Source of the DNA: Streptomyces daqingensis
Lineage (GTDB): Bacteria > Actinomycetota > Actinomycetes > Streptomycetales > Streptomycetaceae
Direction: 5' to 3'
DNA: 64,000 nucleotides
Assembly: GCF_014645895.1 (NCBI RefSeq)
Contig: NZ_BMMP01000026.1
Coordinates: 1 to 64,000, forward strand
Below the pieces are notes generated by a model. It had not been told where the DNA came from. It saw only the letters and a program-made list of their open reading frames with translations, and ran no database searches. Below, one piece after another: positions 32,982 to 41,980 of the stretch; position 1 is the stretch's first letter, and the number at the start of each line of letters is the position of its first letter. Both the position numbers and the translations under genes were made by a program.

Positions 32982-35900
32982 TCACGACTTGCGGAGGCGG
33001 AAGGTGAGCGCCAGCGCCTCGTCCTCGAAGGGCGGGCCGAAGGCAGGGTCCGCTGCCTCAGGCTCCCCGGGCGTGAAGTCCGCCGCGAGGACCTCCTCCG
33101 AGATCAGCCCGGAATGGTCGATCAGCGCCTGCTCGACTTCCTCGTCCGAGGTGGACCAGACGAGCGCGATGCGGTCCGCGACGTCGAGCCCCGAGTTCTT
33201 GCGGGCCTCCTGGATGAGACGGATCGCGTCCCGTGCGAGGCCCGCACGGCGCAGCTCGGGTGTGATCTCCAGGTCCAGGGCGACCGTCGCGCCCGAGTCG
33301 GACGCCACCGACCAGCCCTCACGCGGGGTCTCGGTGATGATCACTTCCTCGGGCGAGAGGGAGATCTGCTCGCCGTCCACCTCGACCGACGCGGTGCCCT
33401 CGCGCAGAGCTGCCGAAAGGGCGGCGGCGTCGGCGTCGGCGATCGCTTTGGCGACCTCCTGGGTGCGCTTGCCGAAGCGCCGGCCCAGCGCGCGGAAGTT
33501 GCCCTTGGCGGTCGTGTCGACGAGTGAGCCGCCGACCTCCGAAAGGCTCGCCAGCTGGCTGACGTTGAGCTCCTCGGTGATCTGGTTCCGCAGGTCGGGG
33601 GAGAGCGTCTCGAAGCCGTGCGCGGCCACCAGGGCGCGTGAGAGCGGCTGACGGGTCTTCACGCTGGACTCGGCACGCGTCGCACGGCCCAGCTCGACCA
33701 GTCGCCGTACCAGAAGCATGTCCTGGGACAGCTCCGGATCCACCCTGCTCAGGTCCGCCTCCGGCCAGTTGGCGAGGTGGACCGAGTCGGGGGCGCCGGG
33801 GGTGACGGGCACGATCAGGTCCTGCCACACGCGCTCCGTGACGAACGGGACGATGGGCGCCATCAGGCGCGTCACCGTCTCCAGGGTGTCGTGGAGGGTG
33901 CGCATGGCGCCGGCGTCGCCCTGCCAGAAGCGCCTGCGGGAGCGCCGGACGTACCAGTTGGACAGGTCGTCGACGAAGGTGGACAGCAGCTTCCCGGCAC
34001 GCTGGGTGTCGTATCCCTCCATCGCCATCGTCACCTGGTCCACCAGCGCGTGCAGCTCGCTGAGCAGCCAGCGGTCGAGCAGCGGGCGGTGCTCCGGCGC
34101 GGGGTCCGATTCGGACGGCGACCAGCCGGACGTCCGGGCGTACAGGGCCTGGAACGCGACGGTGTTCCAGTACGTCAGCAGCGTCTTGCGCACGACCTCC
34201 TGGATGGTGCCGTGGCCGACGCGCCGCGCCGCCCAGGGCGAGCCTCCGGCGGCCATGAACCAGCGCACGGCGTCCGCGCCGTGCTGGTCCATCAGCGGGA
34301 TCGGCTCGAGGATGTTGCCCAGGTGCTTGGACATCTTCCGGCCGTCCTCGGCGAGGATGTGGCCGAGGCAGACGACGTTCTCGTACGAGGACTTCTCGAA
34401 GACGAGCGTGCCGACGGCCATGAGCGTGTAGAACCAGCCGCGGGTCTGGTCGATCGCCTCCGAGATGAACTGCGCCGGGTAGCGCTTCTCGAAGATCTCC
34501 TTGTTCTTGTACGGGTATCCCCACTGGGCGAAGGGCATCGAGCCCGAGTCGTACCAGGCGTCGATGACTTCGGGCACGCGCGTCGCTTCCAGCGAGCAGT
34601 CCGCAGCGGGGCAGGCGAAGGCGACCTCGTCGATGTAGGGCCGGTGAGGGTCCAGTCCGGACTGGTCGCGGCCGGTCAGCCGCGTCAGCTCCGCGAGGGA
34701 GCCGACACACGTCAAGTGCCCTTCCTCGCAGCGCCAGATGGGCAGCGGCGTGCCCCAGTAGCGGTTGCGGCTGAGGGCCCAGTCGATGTTGTTGTCCAGC
34801 CAGTCGCCGAAGCGGCCGTGCTTGACCGATTCGGGGTACCAGTTCGTGCGCTCGTTCTCCTGGAGCAGCGCGTCCTTGATCTGCGTGGTGCGGATGTACC
34901 ACGAGGGCTGCGCGTAGTAGAGCAGCGCGGTGTGGCACCGCCAGCAGTGCGGATAGCTGTGCTCGTACGGCACGTGACGCAGCAGCAGGTTGCGCGCGTC
35001 GAGGTCGGCGACCAGCGCCTCGTCGGCCTTCTTGAAGAACTGCCCGCCCACCATGTGCAGGCCTTCTTCGAAGGTGCCGTCCGCGCGGACGGGGTTGACC
35101 ACAGGCAGCCCGTACGCGCGGCAGGTGCGCATGTCGTCCTCACCGAAGGCGGGCGACTGGTGGACGAGACCGGTGCCGTCCTCGGTCGTGACGTAGTCCG
35201 CGTTGACGACGTAGTGGGCGTTCTCCATCTGCACGAAGTTGAACGGCCGTTCGTAGCCCCAGCGCTCCATCTCGGCGCCGGTGAAGCGCTCCCGGGTCGC
35301 CTCCCAGCCCTCGCCGAGCGCCTTCTCCAGGAGCGGCTCGGCGACGACGAGCTTCTCCAGCCCGTTCGTGGCGACGATGTAGGTGACGTCGGGGTGTGCG
35401 GCGACGGCGGTGTTGGACACGAGCGTCCACGGCGTGGTCGTCCACACCAGCAGCGCTGCCTCGCCGGCGAGCGGACCGGACGTCAGCGGGAAGCGGACGT
35501 AGACCGACGGGTCGACGACCGTCTCGTAGCCCTGCGCCAGTTCGTGGTCGGACAGGCCGGTACCGCAGCGGGGGCACCAGGGCGCGACGCGGTGGTCCTG
35601 GACGAGCAGGCCCTTCTCGTGGATCTGCTTCAGCGACCACCAGACCGACTGGACGTACTCCGGGTCCATGGTCCGGTAGGCGTCGTCCATGTCGACCCAG
35701 TAGCCCATGCGCGTCGTCAGCTCGGCGAAGGCGTCGGTGTGCCGGGTGACGGACTCGCGGCAGCGCGCGTTGAACTCCGCGATGCCGTAGTTCTCGATGT
35801 CCTGCTTGCCGTTGAAGCCCAGTTCGCGCTCGACGGCCAGCTCGACGGGCAGGCCGTGGCAGTCCCAGCCTGCCTTGCGCGCTACGTGGTAGCCGCGCAT

Positions 35901-36125
35901 GGTGCGGAAGCGGGGGAAGACGTCCTTGAAGACCCGCGCCTCGATGTGGTGGGCGCCGGGCATGCCGTTGGCGGTGGGCGGGCCCTCGTAGAAGACCCAC
36001 TCGGGCCGCCCCTCGGACTGCTCGAGAGTGCGGGCGAAGACCTTGTTGTCCCGCCAGAAGTCGAGCACGGCGTGCTCGAGGGCGGGCAGGTCGACCTGGG
36101 CTGGCACCTGGCGGTACTGCGGCAT
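32982..36125 (-). CDS. ileS: Isoleucyl-tRNA synthetase
   Basis: This 1047-aa class Ia synthetase has the HIGH-equivalent PGAHHIEAR (about 57-64), a Cys-rich element in the editing/insert region (CPRCGTGLSDHE, HCWRCHTALLYY), WFYTLMAVGTLVF and the KMSKS-loop variant K597-M-S-K-H. A tRNA-binding C-terminal domain follows, with VWQDLIV and SSVKTRQPLSRALVA. ATG 36125 follows GGAGGAAG; the 39 upstream in-frame residues are the translated T-box leader and are rejected. The HHIEAR form and overall layout resemble the long, eukaryote-like IleS type often associated with mupirocin tolerance, but a tree is needed. A T-box riboswitch controls translation. Confidence 0.97.
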   Translation of the reverse strand: MPQYRQVPAQVDLPALEHAVLDFWRDNKVFARTLEQSEGRPEWVFYEGPPTANGMPGAHHIEARVFKDVFPRFRTMRGYHVARKAGWDCHGLPVELAVERELGFNGKQDIENYGIAEFNARCRESVTRHTDAFAELTTRMGYWVDMDDAYRTMDPEYVQSVWWSLKQIHEKGLLVQDHRVAPWCPRCGTGLSDHELAQGYETVVDPSVYVRFPLTSGPLAGEAALLVWTTTPWTLVSNTAVAAHPDVTYIVATNGLEKLVVAEPLLEKALGEGWEATRERFTGAEMERWGYERPFNFVQMENAHYVVNADYVTTEDGTGLVHQSPAFGEDDMRTCRAYGLPVVNPVRADGTFEEGLHMVGGQFFKKADEALVADLDARNLLLRHVPYEHSYPHCWRCHTALLYYAQPSWYIRTTQIKDALLQENERTNWYPESVKHGRFGDWLDNNIDWALSRNRYWGTPLPIWRCEEGHLTCVGSLAELTRLTGRDQSGLDPHRPYIDEVAFACPAADCSLEATRVPEVIDAWYDSGSMPFAQWGYPYKNKEIFEKRYPAQFISEAIDQTRGWFYTLMAVGTLVFEKSSYENVVCLGHILAEDGRKMSKHLGNILEPIPLMDQHGADAVRWFMAAGGSPWAARRVGHGTIQEVVRKTLLTYWNTVAFQALYARTSGWSPSESDPAPEHRPLLDRWLLSELHALVDQVTMAMEGYDTQRAGKLLSTFVDDLSNWYVRRSRRRFWQGDAGAMRTLHDTLETVTRLMAPIVPFVTERVWQDLIVPVTPGAPDSVHLANWPEADLSRVDPELSQDMLLVRRLVELGRATRAESSVKTRQPLSRALVAAHGFETLSPDLRNQITEELNVSQLASLSEVGGSLVDTTAKGNFRALGRRFGKRTQEVAKAIADADAAALSAALREGTASVEVDGEQISLSPEEVIITETPREGWSVASDSGATVALDLEITPELRRAGLARDAIRLIQEARKNSGLDVADRIALVWSTSDEEVEQALIDHSGLISEEVLAADFTPGEPEAADPAFGPPFEDEALALTFRLRKS

Positions 36126-36411
36126 CGGGACTTCCTCCGGCGGACTGTCATCTTCCGTCGGAGGGACGAGAGCGCCCGCCGAAACGGCGGCTGTCCCGCG
36201 GTACCACCCTCCTTGGCAGCGGACGGACCGCTGCCCCCTCATTGAGGTGCGCTGCCGGTTCTACTCGCACCGCCCGCGGTGCTTTCCTCCGGCGGCTCCG
36301 GGGTGATCTTCACGTCGCGCCGGCCCCCGGGCTCACACCGTCCCCGGGTCGCTCACGGCTGCTCACGGACGCTACTCGTCCCCTTCATCGCCTTTCGCTG
36401 CACCCAGTGTA
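36126..36411 (-). promoter_or_regulatory. T-box riboswitch leader of ileS (Ile, translational type)
   Basis: On the minus strand the T-box core AGGGTGGTACCGCG lies at 36210-36197, preceded by a stem III (ggcagcgg/ccgctgcc, 36215-36235) and followed by the usual closing CGTCCC. The likely specifier codon is ATC (36307-36305) in a GAAG-ATC-ACC context. An 11-bp hairpin (36134-36144 with 36154-36164, one mismatch) buries the Shine-Dalgarno, with no terminator poly-U, so control should be at translation initiation. TACACT (36411-36406) is a plausible -10, giving a leader of about 270 nt. Confidence 0.92.
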
Positions 36412-36568
36412 AGGGCCTCCGAGGGCAGGGTCGGGCCGGTTTTCGCAGGGCCGGGCGGGGCACAACGGTTGCAGACCGGCGCGCCCCCGTTGTGGGGCAC
36501 TCGCGGTCGATTTATCGTTCCGGTCACGTTTCGCGAGCAAGATCACAATATGTGAAGGGGCCGCGGCC
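36412..36568. other. Divergent promoter region between ileS leader and dksA-like gene
   Basis: No gene is supported. It must hold the ileS -35 region on the minus strand and the promoter of the DksA-like gene on the plus strand. A short dyad, tcaca-ata-tgtga (36543-36555), lies just upstream of that gene's start; whether it is a regulator site is unknown. Confidence 0.4.
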
Positions 36569-37432
36569 ATGGTGGCGAGAGGGTCTGCCGCGAGAAGCGC
36601 GGCAGCTGCGAAAAAGTCCACGCAGAAGGCTGCGACCACCGGCGGGGCCGCTCCCCGCAGATCCGCGTCGGAGAAGAAGGCAACGTCCTCCGGGCGCGGT
36701 GCGTCGAAGAAGGCGTCGAAGAAGGCGCAGCCGGCCGGGGAGGCGGCGGCGAAGGGGGAGACGCCTGCGAAGAGGGGTTCGGGGAAGAAGACAGCGACCG
36801 AGAGGCCCGCCGGGAAGACGGCCGCGGCGACCACGAAGAAGAAGGCCGCAGCGGGGAAGACAGCGAAGAAGACCACGAAGAAGGCGACGGCCGGCAGTAC
36901 GGCGGCGACCCGGCGCGCCGCAGGGAAGACCACGGCGAAGAAGACGACAGGAGCCAAGACGGTGGCTGCGAAGAAGACTCCGGTGGCGAAGGCCGACAAG
37001 GTGCCCACAGCGCGCGCGGCGGGCGCCCCCGCCGAGGCGGAAGAGCTGGCCGTACGGGCCGGCGAGGAGCCCTGGACCCCGCAGGAGGTCGAGGAGGCCC
37101 GTGGTGAGCTGGCGAGCGAGGCCGAGCGTCTGAAGGAGGAGCTGGTCGCCTCCGGCGAGGCGCTGGACGGGCTCATGCGCGACTCCGGGGACGGCGCCGG
37201 GGACGACGACGCCGACACCGGCACGAAGAACATCACGCGGGAGCACGAGATGGCGCTCGCCGCCAACGCCCGCGAGATGCTCTACCAGACCGAGCGGGCC
37301 CTGGAACGTCTCGACGCGGGCACCTACGGGCTCTGCGAGAACTGCGGCAATCCGATCGGGAAGGCCCGCATGCAGGCCTTCCCCCGCGCGACGCTCTGCG
37401 TTGAGTGCAAGCAGCAGCAGGAACGCCGTTAG
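36569..37432 (+). CDS. DksA/TraR zinc-finger protein with histone-H1-like tail
   Basis: This 287-aa protein is a fusion of two unlike parts. Residues 1 to about 155 are almost only Lys, Ala, Thr, Gly and Pro, with AAKK/AGKT-type repeats resembling histone H1 or the tails of actinobacterial HU proteins, so DNA or RNA binding is likely. Residues about 165-287 form a DksA/TraR-like module: helices (EVEEARGELASEAERLKEEL, EMALAANAREMLYQTERALE) followed by the zinc finger CENCGNPIGKARMQAFP with a second Cys pair in LCVECKQ. DksA-family proteins bind the RNA-polymerase secondary channel. The C-terminal module is normal for actinobacterial TraR/DksA proteins. It lies next to lspA, probably transcribed apart from it. 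Confidence 0.9.
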   Translation: MVARGSAARSAAAAKKSTQKAATTGGAAPRRSASEKKATSSGRGASKKASKKAQPAGEAAAKGETPAKRGSGKKTATERPAGKTAAATTKKKAAAGKTAKKTTKKATAGSTAATRRAAGKTTAKKTTGAKTVAAKKTPVAKADKVPTARAAGAPAEAEELAVRAGEEPWTPQEVEEARGELASEAERLKEELVASGEALDGLMRDSGDGAGDDDADTGTKNITREHEMALAANAREMLYQTERALERLDAGTYGLCENCGNPIGKARMQAFPRATLCVECKQQQERR

Positions 37433-37504
37433 GGAGACTGGCAGGGCCGCCGGACGCCGGGGGAGCGGGCCACAGCGGGGGCCCATGTGTCGTACCCTCG
37501 TCGG

Positions 37505-38086
37505 GTGACAGAGGTGGAGCGGACTATCGGTACTCCTGACAAGACCACAGAAGAGCCCGCGGACGGCGCACCCGGAGACGGCGTGCAGAACGCGCCCCGG
37601 GGCGGCAGGCGCATCGGGGTGCTGGTCGTGGTCGCCGCCATCGCCTACGCGCTGGATCTGGTCACCAAGTTGATCGTGGTCGCCGAGCTGGAGCACCACG
37701 CCCCGATCCAGGTGATCGGCACGGTGCTGCAGCTCGACGTCGTACGCAACAAGGGCGCGGCTTTCGGTATCGGTGAGGCGCTGACGCTCGTGCTGACGGC
37801 AATCGCCGCGGTGGTGATCGTCGTCATCGCGCGCATCGCGCGCAGGCTCTACAGCACGCCGTGGGCGATCGCGCTCGGGATGCTGCTGGGCGGTGCCTTC
37901 GGGAACCTGACGGACCGTGTGTTCCGCTCGCCGGGCGTCTTCCAGGGCGCCGTCGTGGACTTCATCGCCCCCACGCACTTCGCGGTCTTCAACCTGGCCG
38001 ACTCGGCGATCGTCTGCGGGGGCATCCTGATCGTGATCCTCTCTTTCCGCGGCCTCGACCCGGACGGGACGCTGCACAGGGACTGA
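37505..38086 (+). CDS. lspA: Lipoprotein signal peptidase
   Basis: This 193-aa signal peptidase II cleaves prolipoprotein signal peptides. It has four membrane helices and the catalytic-Asp motifs VVRNKGAAFGIG with GGAFGNLTDRV, and DFIAPTHFAVFNLADSAIVCG. The N-terminal 40 residues are hydrophilic. GTG 37505 is six bases after the -10-like TACCCT (37493-37498) and has no ribosome site, so a leaderless transcript is likely; GTG/ATG 37487 is the alternative. It is 72 bp from the DksA-like gene. Confidence 0.95.
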   Translation: MTEVERTIGTPDKTTEEPADGAPGDGVQNAPRGGRRIGVLVVVAAIAYALDLVTKLIVVAELEHHAPIQVIGTVLQLDVVRNKGAAFGIGEALTLVLTAIAAVVIVVIARIARRLYSTPWAIALGMLLGGAFGNLTDRVFRSPGVFQGAVVDFIAPTHFAVFNLADSAIVCGGILIVILSFRGLDPDGTLHRD

Positions 38087-38177
38087 GCGCGCCCCCGTCC
38101 TCCGCCGCGGTGGCGGTGGTGGCCGAGCGTCAAAGCAGGGTCAGAGGCACGAGCGGGCGTCCGGCATACTCGATCGG

Positions 38178-39119
38178 GTGAGCACCCTTCCCGAAACCCG
38201 GACCCTGCCCGTACCCGACGGTCTCGAGGGCGAGCGCGTGGACGCCGCCATAGCCCGGATGTTCGGGTTCTCCCGCACCAAGGCGGCCGAACTCGCTGCC
38301 GACGGCAAGGTGTTGCTGGACGGATCCGCTGCCGGGAAGTCGGACAGGGTGCACGGCGGTGCCTGGCTGGAGGTCGAGCTGCCCGCGCCGCCGGCGCCGG
38401 TCCAGGTCGTCGCGGAGCCGGTCGAGGGCATGGAGATCGTGCACGACGACACGGACATCGTCGTCATCGTCAAGCCGGTCGGTGTCGCCGCGCACCCCAG
38501 CCCGGGCTGGAGCGGGCCGACCGTGATCGGCGGGCTCGCCGCCGCCGGGTACTCCATCGCCACCTCGGGCGCGGCGGAGCGCCAGGGCATCGTGCACCGG
38601 CTGGACGTCGGCACGTCCGGGCTGATGGTCGTCGCGAAGTCGGAGCGGGCGTACACGCTGCTCAAGCAGCAGTTCCGCGAGCGCACCGTCGACAAGCGGT
38701 ACCACGCGCTCGTGCAGGGGCATCCCGATCCGATGAGCGGGACGATCGACGCACCCGTCGGGCGTCATCCGCAACACGACTACAAGTGGGCCGTGACCGC
38801 GGACGGCAAGCCGTCCGTGACCCACTACGACCTGATCGAGGCGTTCCGCGCCGCGAGCCTCCTCGACATCAAGCTGGAGACCGGGCGCACGCACCAGATC
38901 CGCGTGCACATGTCGGCACACCGGCATCCCTGTGTGGGCGACATGACCTACGGCGCGGATCCGACGCTCGCCAAGCGGCTGCGGCTGGAGAGGCAGTGGC
39001 TGCACGCCGTCAGGCTGGGCTTCGAGCACCCGTCCGACGGCGGATGGGTCGAGTACGAGAGCACGTATCCGGAGGACCTGCAGCGTGCTCTGGACCGGGT
39101 GCGGGCGGAGAGTGCCTGA
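38178..39119 (+). CDS. RluA/RluD-family rRNA pseudouridine synthase
   Basis: This 313-aa enzyme has an N-terminal S4 RNA-binding domain (about 18-70: ERVDAAIARMFGFSRTKAAE, VLLDG) and the RluA catalytic domain with the active-site Asp143 in HRLDVGTSGLMVVAKS, then KRYHALVQG and ETGRTHQIRVHMSAHRHP. It probably isomerises uridines in 23S rRNA, as RluD does. GTG 38178 lies eight bases after the -10-like CATACT and lacks a ribosome site, so it may be leaderless. It follows lspA, the usual arrangement in Gram-positive bacteria, and precedes the antiporter gene by 2 bp. Confidence 0.95.
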   Translation: MSTLPETRTLPVPDGLEGERVDAAIARMFGFSRTKAAELAADGKVLLDGSAAGKSDRVHGGAWLEVELPAPPAPVQVVAEPVEGMEIVHDDTDIVVIVKPVGVAAHPSPGWSGPTVIGGLAAAGYSIATSGAAERQGIVHRLDVGTSGLMVVAKSERAYTLLKQQFRERTVDKRYHALVQGHPDPMSGTIDAPVGRHPQHDYKWAVTADGKPSVTHYDLIEAFRAASLLDIKLETGRTHQIRVHMSAHRHPCVGDMTYGADPTLAKRLRLERQWLHAVRLGFEHPSDGGWVEYESTYPEDLQRALDRVRAESA

Positions 39120-39121
39120 CC

Positions 39122-40714
39122 GTGGACCAGCTCGCCCTTCTCTTCGCCCTGCTGCTCGGTGCCGTTCTCACCGTCCCGCTCGGTGACCGGATCGGGATTC
39201 CCTCGCCCGTCCTGATGACGCTGCTGGGCGGGGTGCTCGCCCTCCTGCCGTTCGTGCCGAACGTGGAGGTGCCGCCCGAGTTCATCCTGCCGCTGGTGCT
39301 GCCGCCGCTGCTGTACGCCGCGGTCTACCGGACGAGCTGGCGGCAGTTCGCCGCGAACAAGCGGCCCATCTTCCTGCTGGCGGTCGCGCTGGTGTTCGTC
39401 ACCACCGCGGCCGTCGCGGCCGTCGCCCACACGCTCGTGCCCGGGCTGGGCATCGCCGGGGCGGTGGCGCTGGGCGCGCTCGTGGCGCCGCCGGACCCGA
39501 TCGCGGCGACGACCGTGGCAGGTCAGCTCGGGCTCCCGCGGCGGCTGGTGTCGATCCTGGAGGGCGAGGGGCTTTTCAACGACGTCACCGCGATCACGCT
39601 CTACCACGTGGCGATCGCGGCCGCCGTGACCGGTACCTTCTCCGTCCCGGCCGCCGCGGGGGAGCTGGTGCTCTCCGCGCTCGTCGCCGTCCTGGTCGGG
39701 ATCGCGCTGGGCTGGGCGACGAACAAGCTGGCGCTCTTCCTCGGGGACGCCACGCTCCAGACGGGTCTCTCGCTGCTGGTGCCGTTCGCCTCGTACGTGC
39801 TGGCCGAGGAGCTGAAGGGCTCGGGCGTCCTGGCGGTGCTGATGACCGCGCTCTACCTGTCGTCCGGGCGGGCGGTCGACGCGGACGACGTGCAGGGGCG
39901 GCTCGTCGGGCAGAGCTTCTGGTCGATCGTCGACACCTTGGTGACGGGCGTGGCCTTCGGGCTGATCGGCCTCGAACTGGCAGTGGTGGTGGGGCCCGTC
40001 AGCGGGCGCTGGAACGAGCTGCTCCCCGCCGCTCTCGCGGTGGTCGCCGCCGTCGTGGTCCTGCGTCTGGCGTGGCTGCTGCCCGCGTCGTGGCTGGCCA
40101 GGCGGCTGCACCACCGCAAGGACCTGGACGAGGACATCCCGCTCAACTGGCGTGAGACGACGGTCGTCTGGTGGGCGGGGATGCGCGGAGTGGCCTCCGT
40201 GGCGCTGGCGCTGGCCGTTCCGCTGCACGTGGAGGGAGGCAAGAGCTTCCCGGAGCGGGACGCGATCCTCTTCATCGCCTTCGCCGTGGTGCTGGCCACC
40301 CTCGTGCTGCAGGGGCTGACGCTGCCGTGGCTGGTCAGGAAGCTGCGCGTGCAGTCGGACAGCGCGCTCGAGCGGGAGCAGGAGCGGCGGCTCGCGATGC
40401 GCTGCGTGAAGGCGGCGCGGAAGCGGCTCAGGGAGATCGAGGAGGCCGAGGAGCTGCCGGAGGAGATATCCGAGGCCCTGCTGCGCCGTGCGTACGACGT
40501 CGGAGCGCGCATCTCACCGGAGATCGTGGACGAGGAGCGGCGGGAGACGCACGCCAAGCGGGCGACGCGGGTGAAGAAGATCCACAGGCTGAACGGGGAA
40601 CTGCTGTCGGCGGCCCGGCACGAGATCATGGCGGCGCGCGGCGAGGCGGGCACCGACCCCGAGGTCTGCGACCGGGTGCTCCACCAGCTCGACCTGCGCA
40701 GCTACCGCGACTGA
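39122..40714 (+). CDS. CPA1-family Na+/H+ antiporter
   Basis: This 530-aa transporter has about 12 membrane helices (residues 1-420) and the CPA1 motifs LVLPPLLYAAVYRTSW, LGALVAPPDPIAATTVAGQL and ILEGEGLFNDVTAITLYHVA (the Asn-Asp ion site), with VVWWAGMRGVASVALALA near the end of the membrane domain. The last 100 residues form a charged, helical cytoplasmic tail (REIEEAEELPEEISEALLRR). It should exchange Na+ or K+ for H+. GTG 39122 follows GGAGAG and lies 2 bp after the pseudouridine-synthase stop. Confidence 0.93.
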   Translation: MDQLALLFALLLGAVLTVPLGDRIGIPSPVLMTLLGGVLALLPFVPNVEVPPEFILPLVLPPLLYAAVYRTSWRQFAANKRPIFLLAVALVFVTTAAVAAVAHTLVPGLGIAGAVALGALVAPPDPIAATTVAGQLGLPRRLVSILEGEGLFNDVTAITLYHVAIAAAVTGTFSVPAAAGELVLSALVAVLVGIALGWATNKLALFLGDATLQTGLSLLVPFASYVLAEELKGSGVLAVLMTALYLSSGRAVDADDVQGRLVGQSFWSIVDTLVTGVAFGLIGLELAVVVGPVSGRWNELLPAALAVVAAVVVLRLAWLLPASWLARRLHHRKDLDEDIPLNWRETTVVWWAGMRGVASVALALAVPLHVEGGKSFPERDAILFIAFAVVLATLVLQGLTLPWLVRKLRVQSDSALEREQERRLAMRCVKAARKRLREIEEAEELPEEISEALLRRAYDVGARISPEIVDEERRETHAKRATRVKKIHRLNGELLSAARHEIMAARGEAGTDPEVCDRVLHQLDLRSYRD

Positions 40715-40752
40715 GGGCCGCTGAGGCCCCCATGGCCCGCGTGGTCCGGCCG

Positions 40753-40789
40753 GGGCGGGCCTGGAGGCCGGGCTCGCCGGCGCCCGCCC
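40753..40789. terminator. Candidate terminator between convergent genes
   Basis: An outer 8-bp stem (gggcgggc 40753-40760, gcccgccc 40782-40789) encloses an inner gccgg/ccggc hairpin with an unpaired ctggag segment. It lies between the antiporter (+) and MscS (-) stops. Confidence 0.45.
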
Positions 40790-40798
40790 GCCTTCTGC

Positions 40799-41872
40799 TC
40801 AGGAGACCCGCTGGTTCCAGTGGCCGTTCGAGTACGCCGTGACCTCCTCGGGGGCGGCGAGCCGGACCCGGGGCAGGGCCGAGGGGTGCTCCCGGTGGAG
40901 CCAGTCGATCAGCTGCTCGCGCAGGTTGCAGCGGAGCGTCCACAGGTCGTCCGAGGTGCGGGCGGAGACGGCGACGCGCACCTCGATGTTGGTGGGCGTG
41001 GTGTCGGTGACGACGAGGCTCCAACTGCGCCCGTCCCAGAAGTCGTTCGCCCGCACGAGCTCCTCCGTCTTCGCGCGCAGTTCCTTGACAGGCGCGGAGT
41101 GGTCGAGCTGCAGGTAGACCGTGCCCGTCTGCTGGGGGCCGCCGCGTGACCAGTTCTCGAACGGCTTGCTCGTGAAGTACGAGACGGGCATGGTGATCCG
41201 GCGCTCGTCCCACGTGCGCAGCACCAGGTAGGAGACGGTGATCTCGTCCACGGTGCCCATCTCGCCGTCGACGACGACCTCGTCGCCGATGCGCACCATG
41301 TCGCCGAAGGCGATCGACAGCCCCGCGAAGAGGTTGCCGAGTGTGGACTGCGCGGCGATACCGGCCACGATGCCGAGGACACCCGCGGAGGCGAGCATCG
41401 AGGTGCCCAGCGTCTTCATCGCGGGGAACTGGAGCAGGATCGCGGAGGCGGCGATGACCACCACGACGGCGGTGACCAGCCGCTGGATGAGGGTGAGCTG
41501 CGTCTTCACGCGCCGGGCGCGCGCCGGATCGTGCGCCACTCCGGCGTAGCGGGCCGTGGCCGTCTCGACGACGGCTGCGAGGATGCGCAGCGCCAGCCAG
41601 GCGGCGGCGCCGATGAGGATGATGTGCAGCCAGAGGTTGACGGTCGGCTGGTCCCGGCGGGCGATGTCGGCGTGCTCGTAGAAGCCGTTGAGCAGCGCGA
41701 CGAAGACCACCGCCTGCAGCGGCACGCGCCCGCGGCGCAGCAGCCCCCACAACGGGGTCTCGGGGCGCCGGGCGTCCATCCGGCGCAGGAACCGGTCGGT
41801 GGCCCAGGCGACAGCGAACGCGAGCACGATCGCACCGCCGAAGACGATGAGCGGTCGAAGCACGTTCTCCAT
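40799..41872 (-). CDS. MscS-family mechanosensitive channel
   Basis: This 357-aa protein has four N-terminal membrane helices (residues 1-175), the pore helix GIVAGIAAQSTLGNLFAGLS with the following GDMVRIGDEVVVDGEMGTVD beta domain typical of MscS, and a C-terminal alpha/beta domain (VRVAVSARTSDDLWTLRCNL). It releases solutes under hypo-osmotic shock. ATG 41872 follows AGGAG at good spacing. It lacks the large periplasmic domains of MscK types. Confidence 0.93.
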   Translation of the reverse strand: MENVLRPLIVFGGAIVLAFAVAWATDRFLRRMDARRPETPLWGLLRRGRVPLQAVVFVALLNGFYEHADIARRDQPTVNLWLHIILIGAAAWLALRILAAVVETATARYAGVAHDPARARRVKTQLTLIQRLVTAVVVVIAASAILLQFPAMKTLGTSMLASAGVLGIVAGIAAQSTLGNLFAGLSIAFGDMVRIGDEVVVDGEMGTVDEITVSYLVLRTWDERRITMPVSYFTSKPFENWSRGGPQQTGTVYLQLDHSAPVKELRAKTEELVRANDFWDGRSWSLVVTDTTPTNIEVRVAVSARTSDDLWTLRCNLREQLIDWLHREHPSALPRVRLAAPEEVTAYSNGHWNQRVS

Positions 41873-41980
41873 GGCTGGACTCCTAGGGGGATCGGCGGGC
41901 ACCCACGACGGTACCTGCCACCATGGGCGGGATCCCGGCCTCGCAGCGGGCTGCAGTTGCTATGTGAGGGAAGTGACATT

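Noticed and set aside
33777..36245. 822-codon plus-strand open frame opposite ileS
   Set aside because: Antisense of a conserved synthetase, with no motif of its own.
36543..36555. CRP-like dyad tcaca-ata-tgtga before the DksA-like gene
   Set aside because: The half-sites are in inverse order and too close for a CRP site; such a short dyad can occur by chance. Noted only as part of the promoter region.
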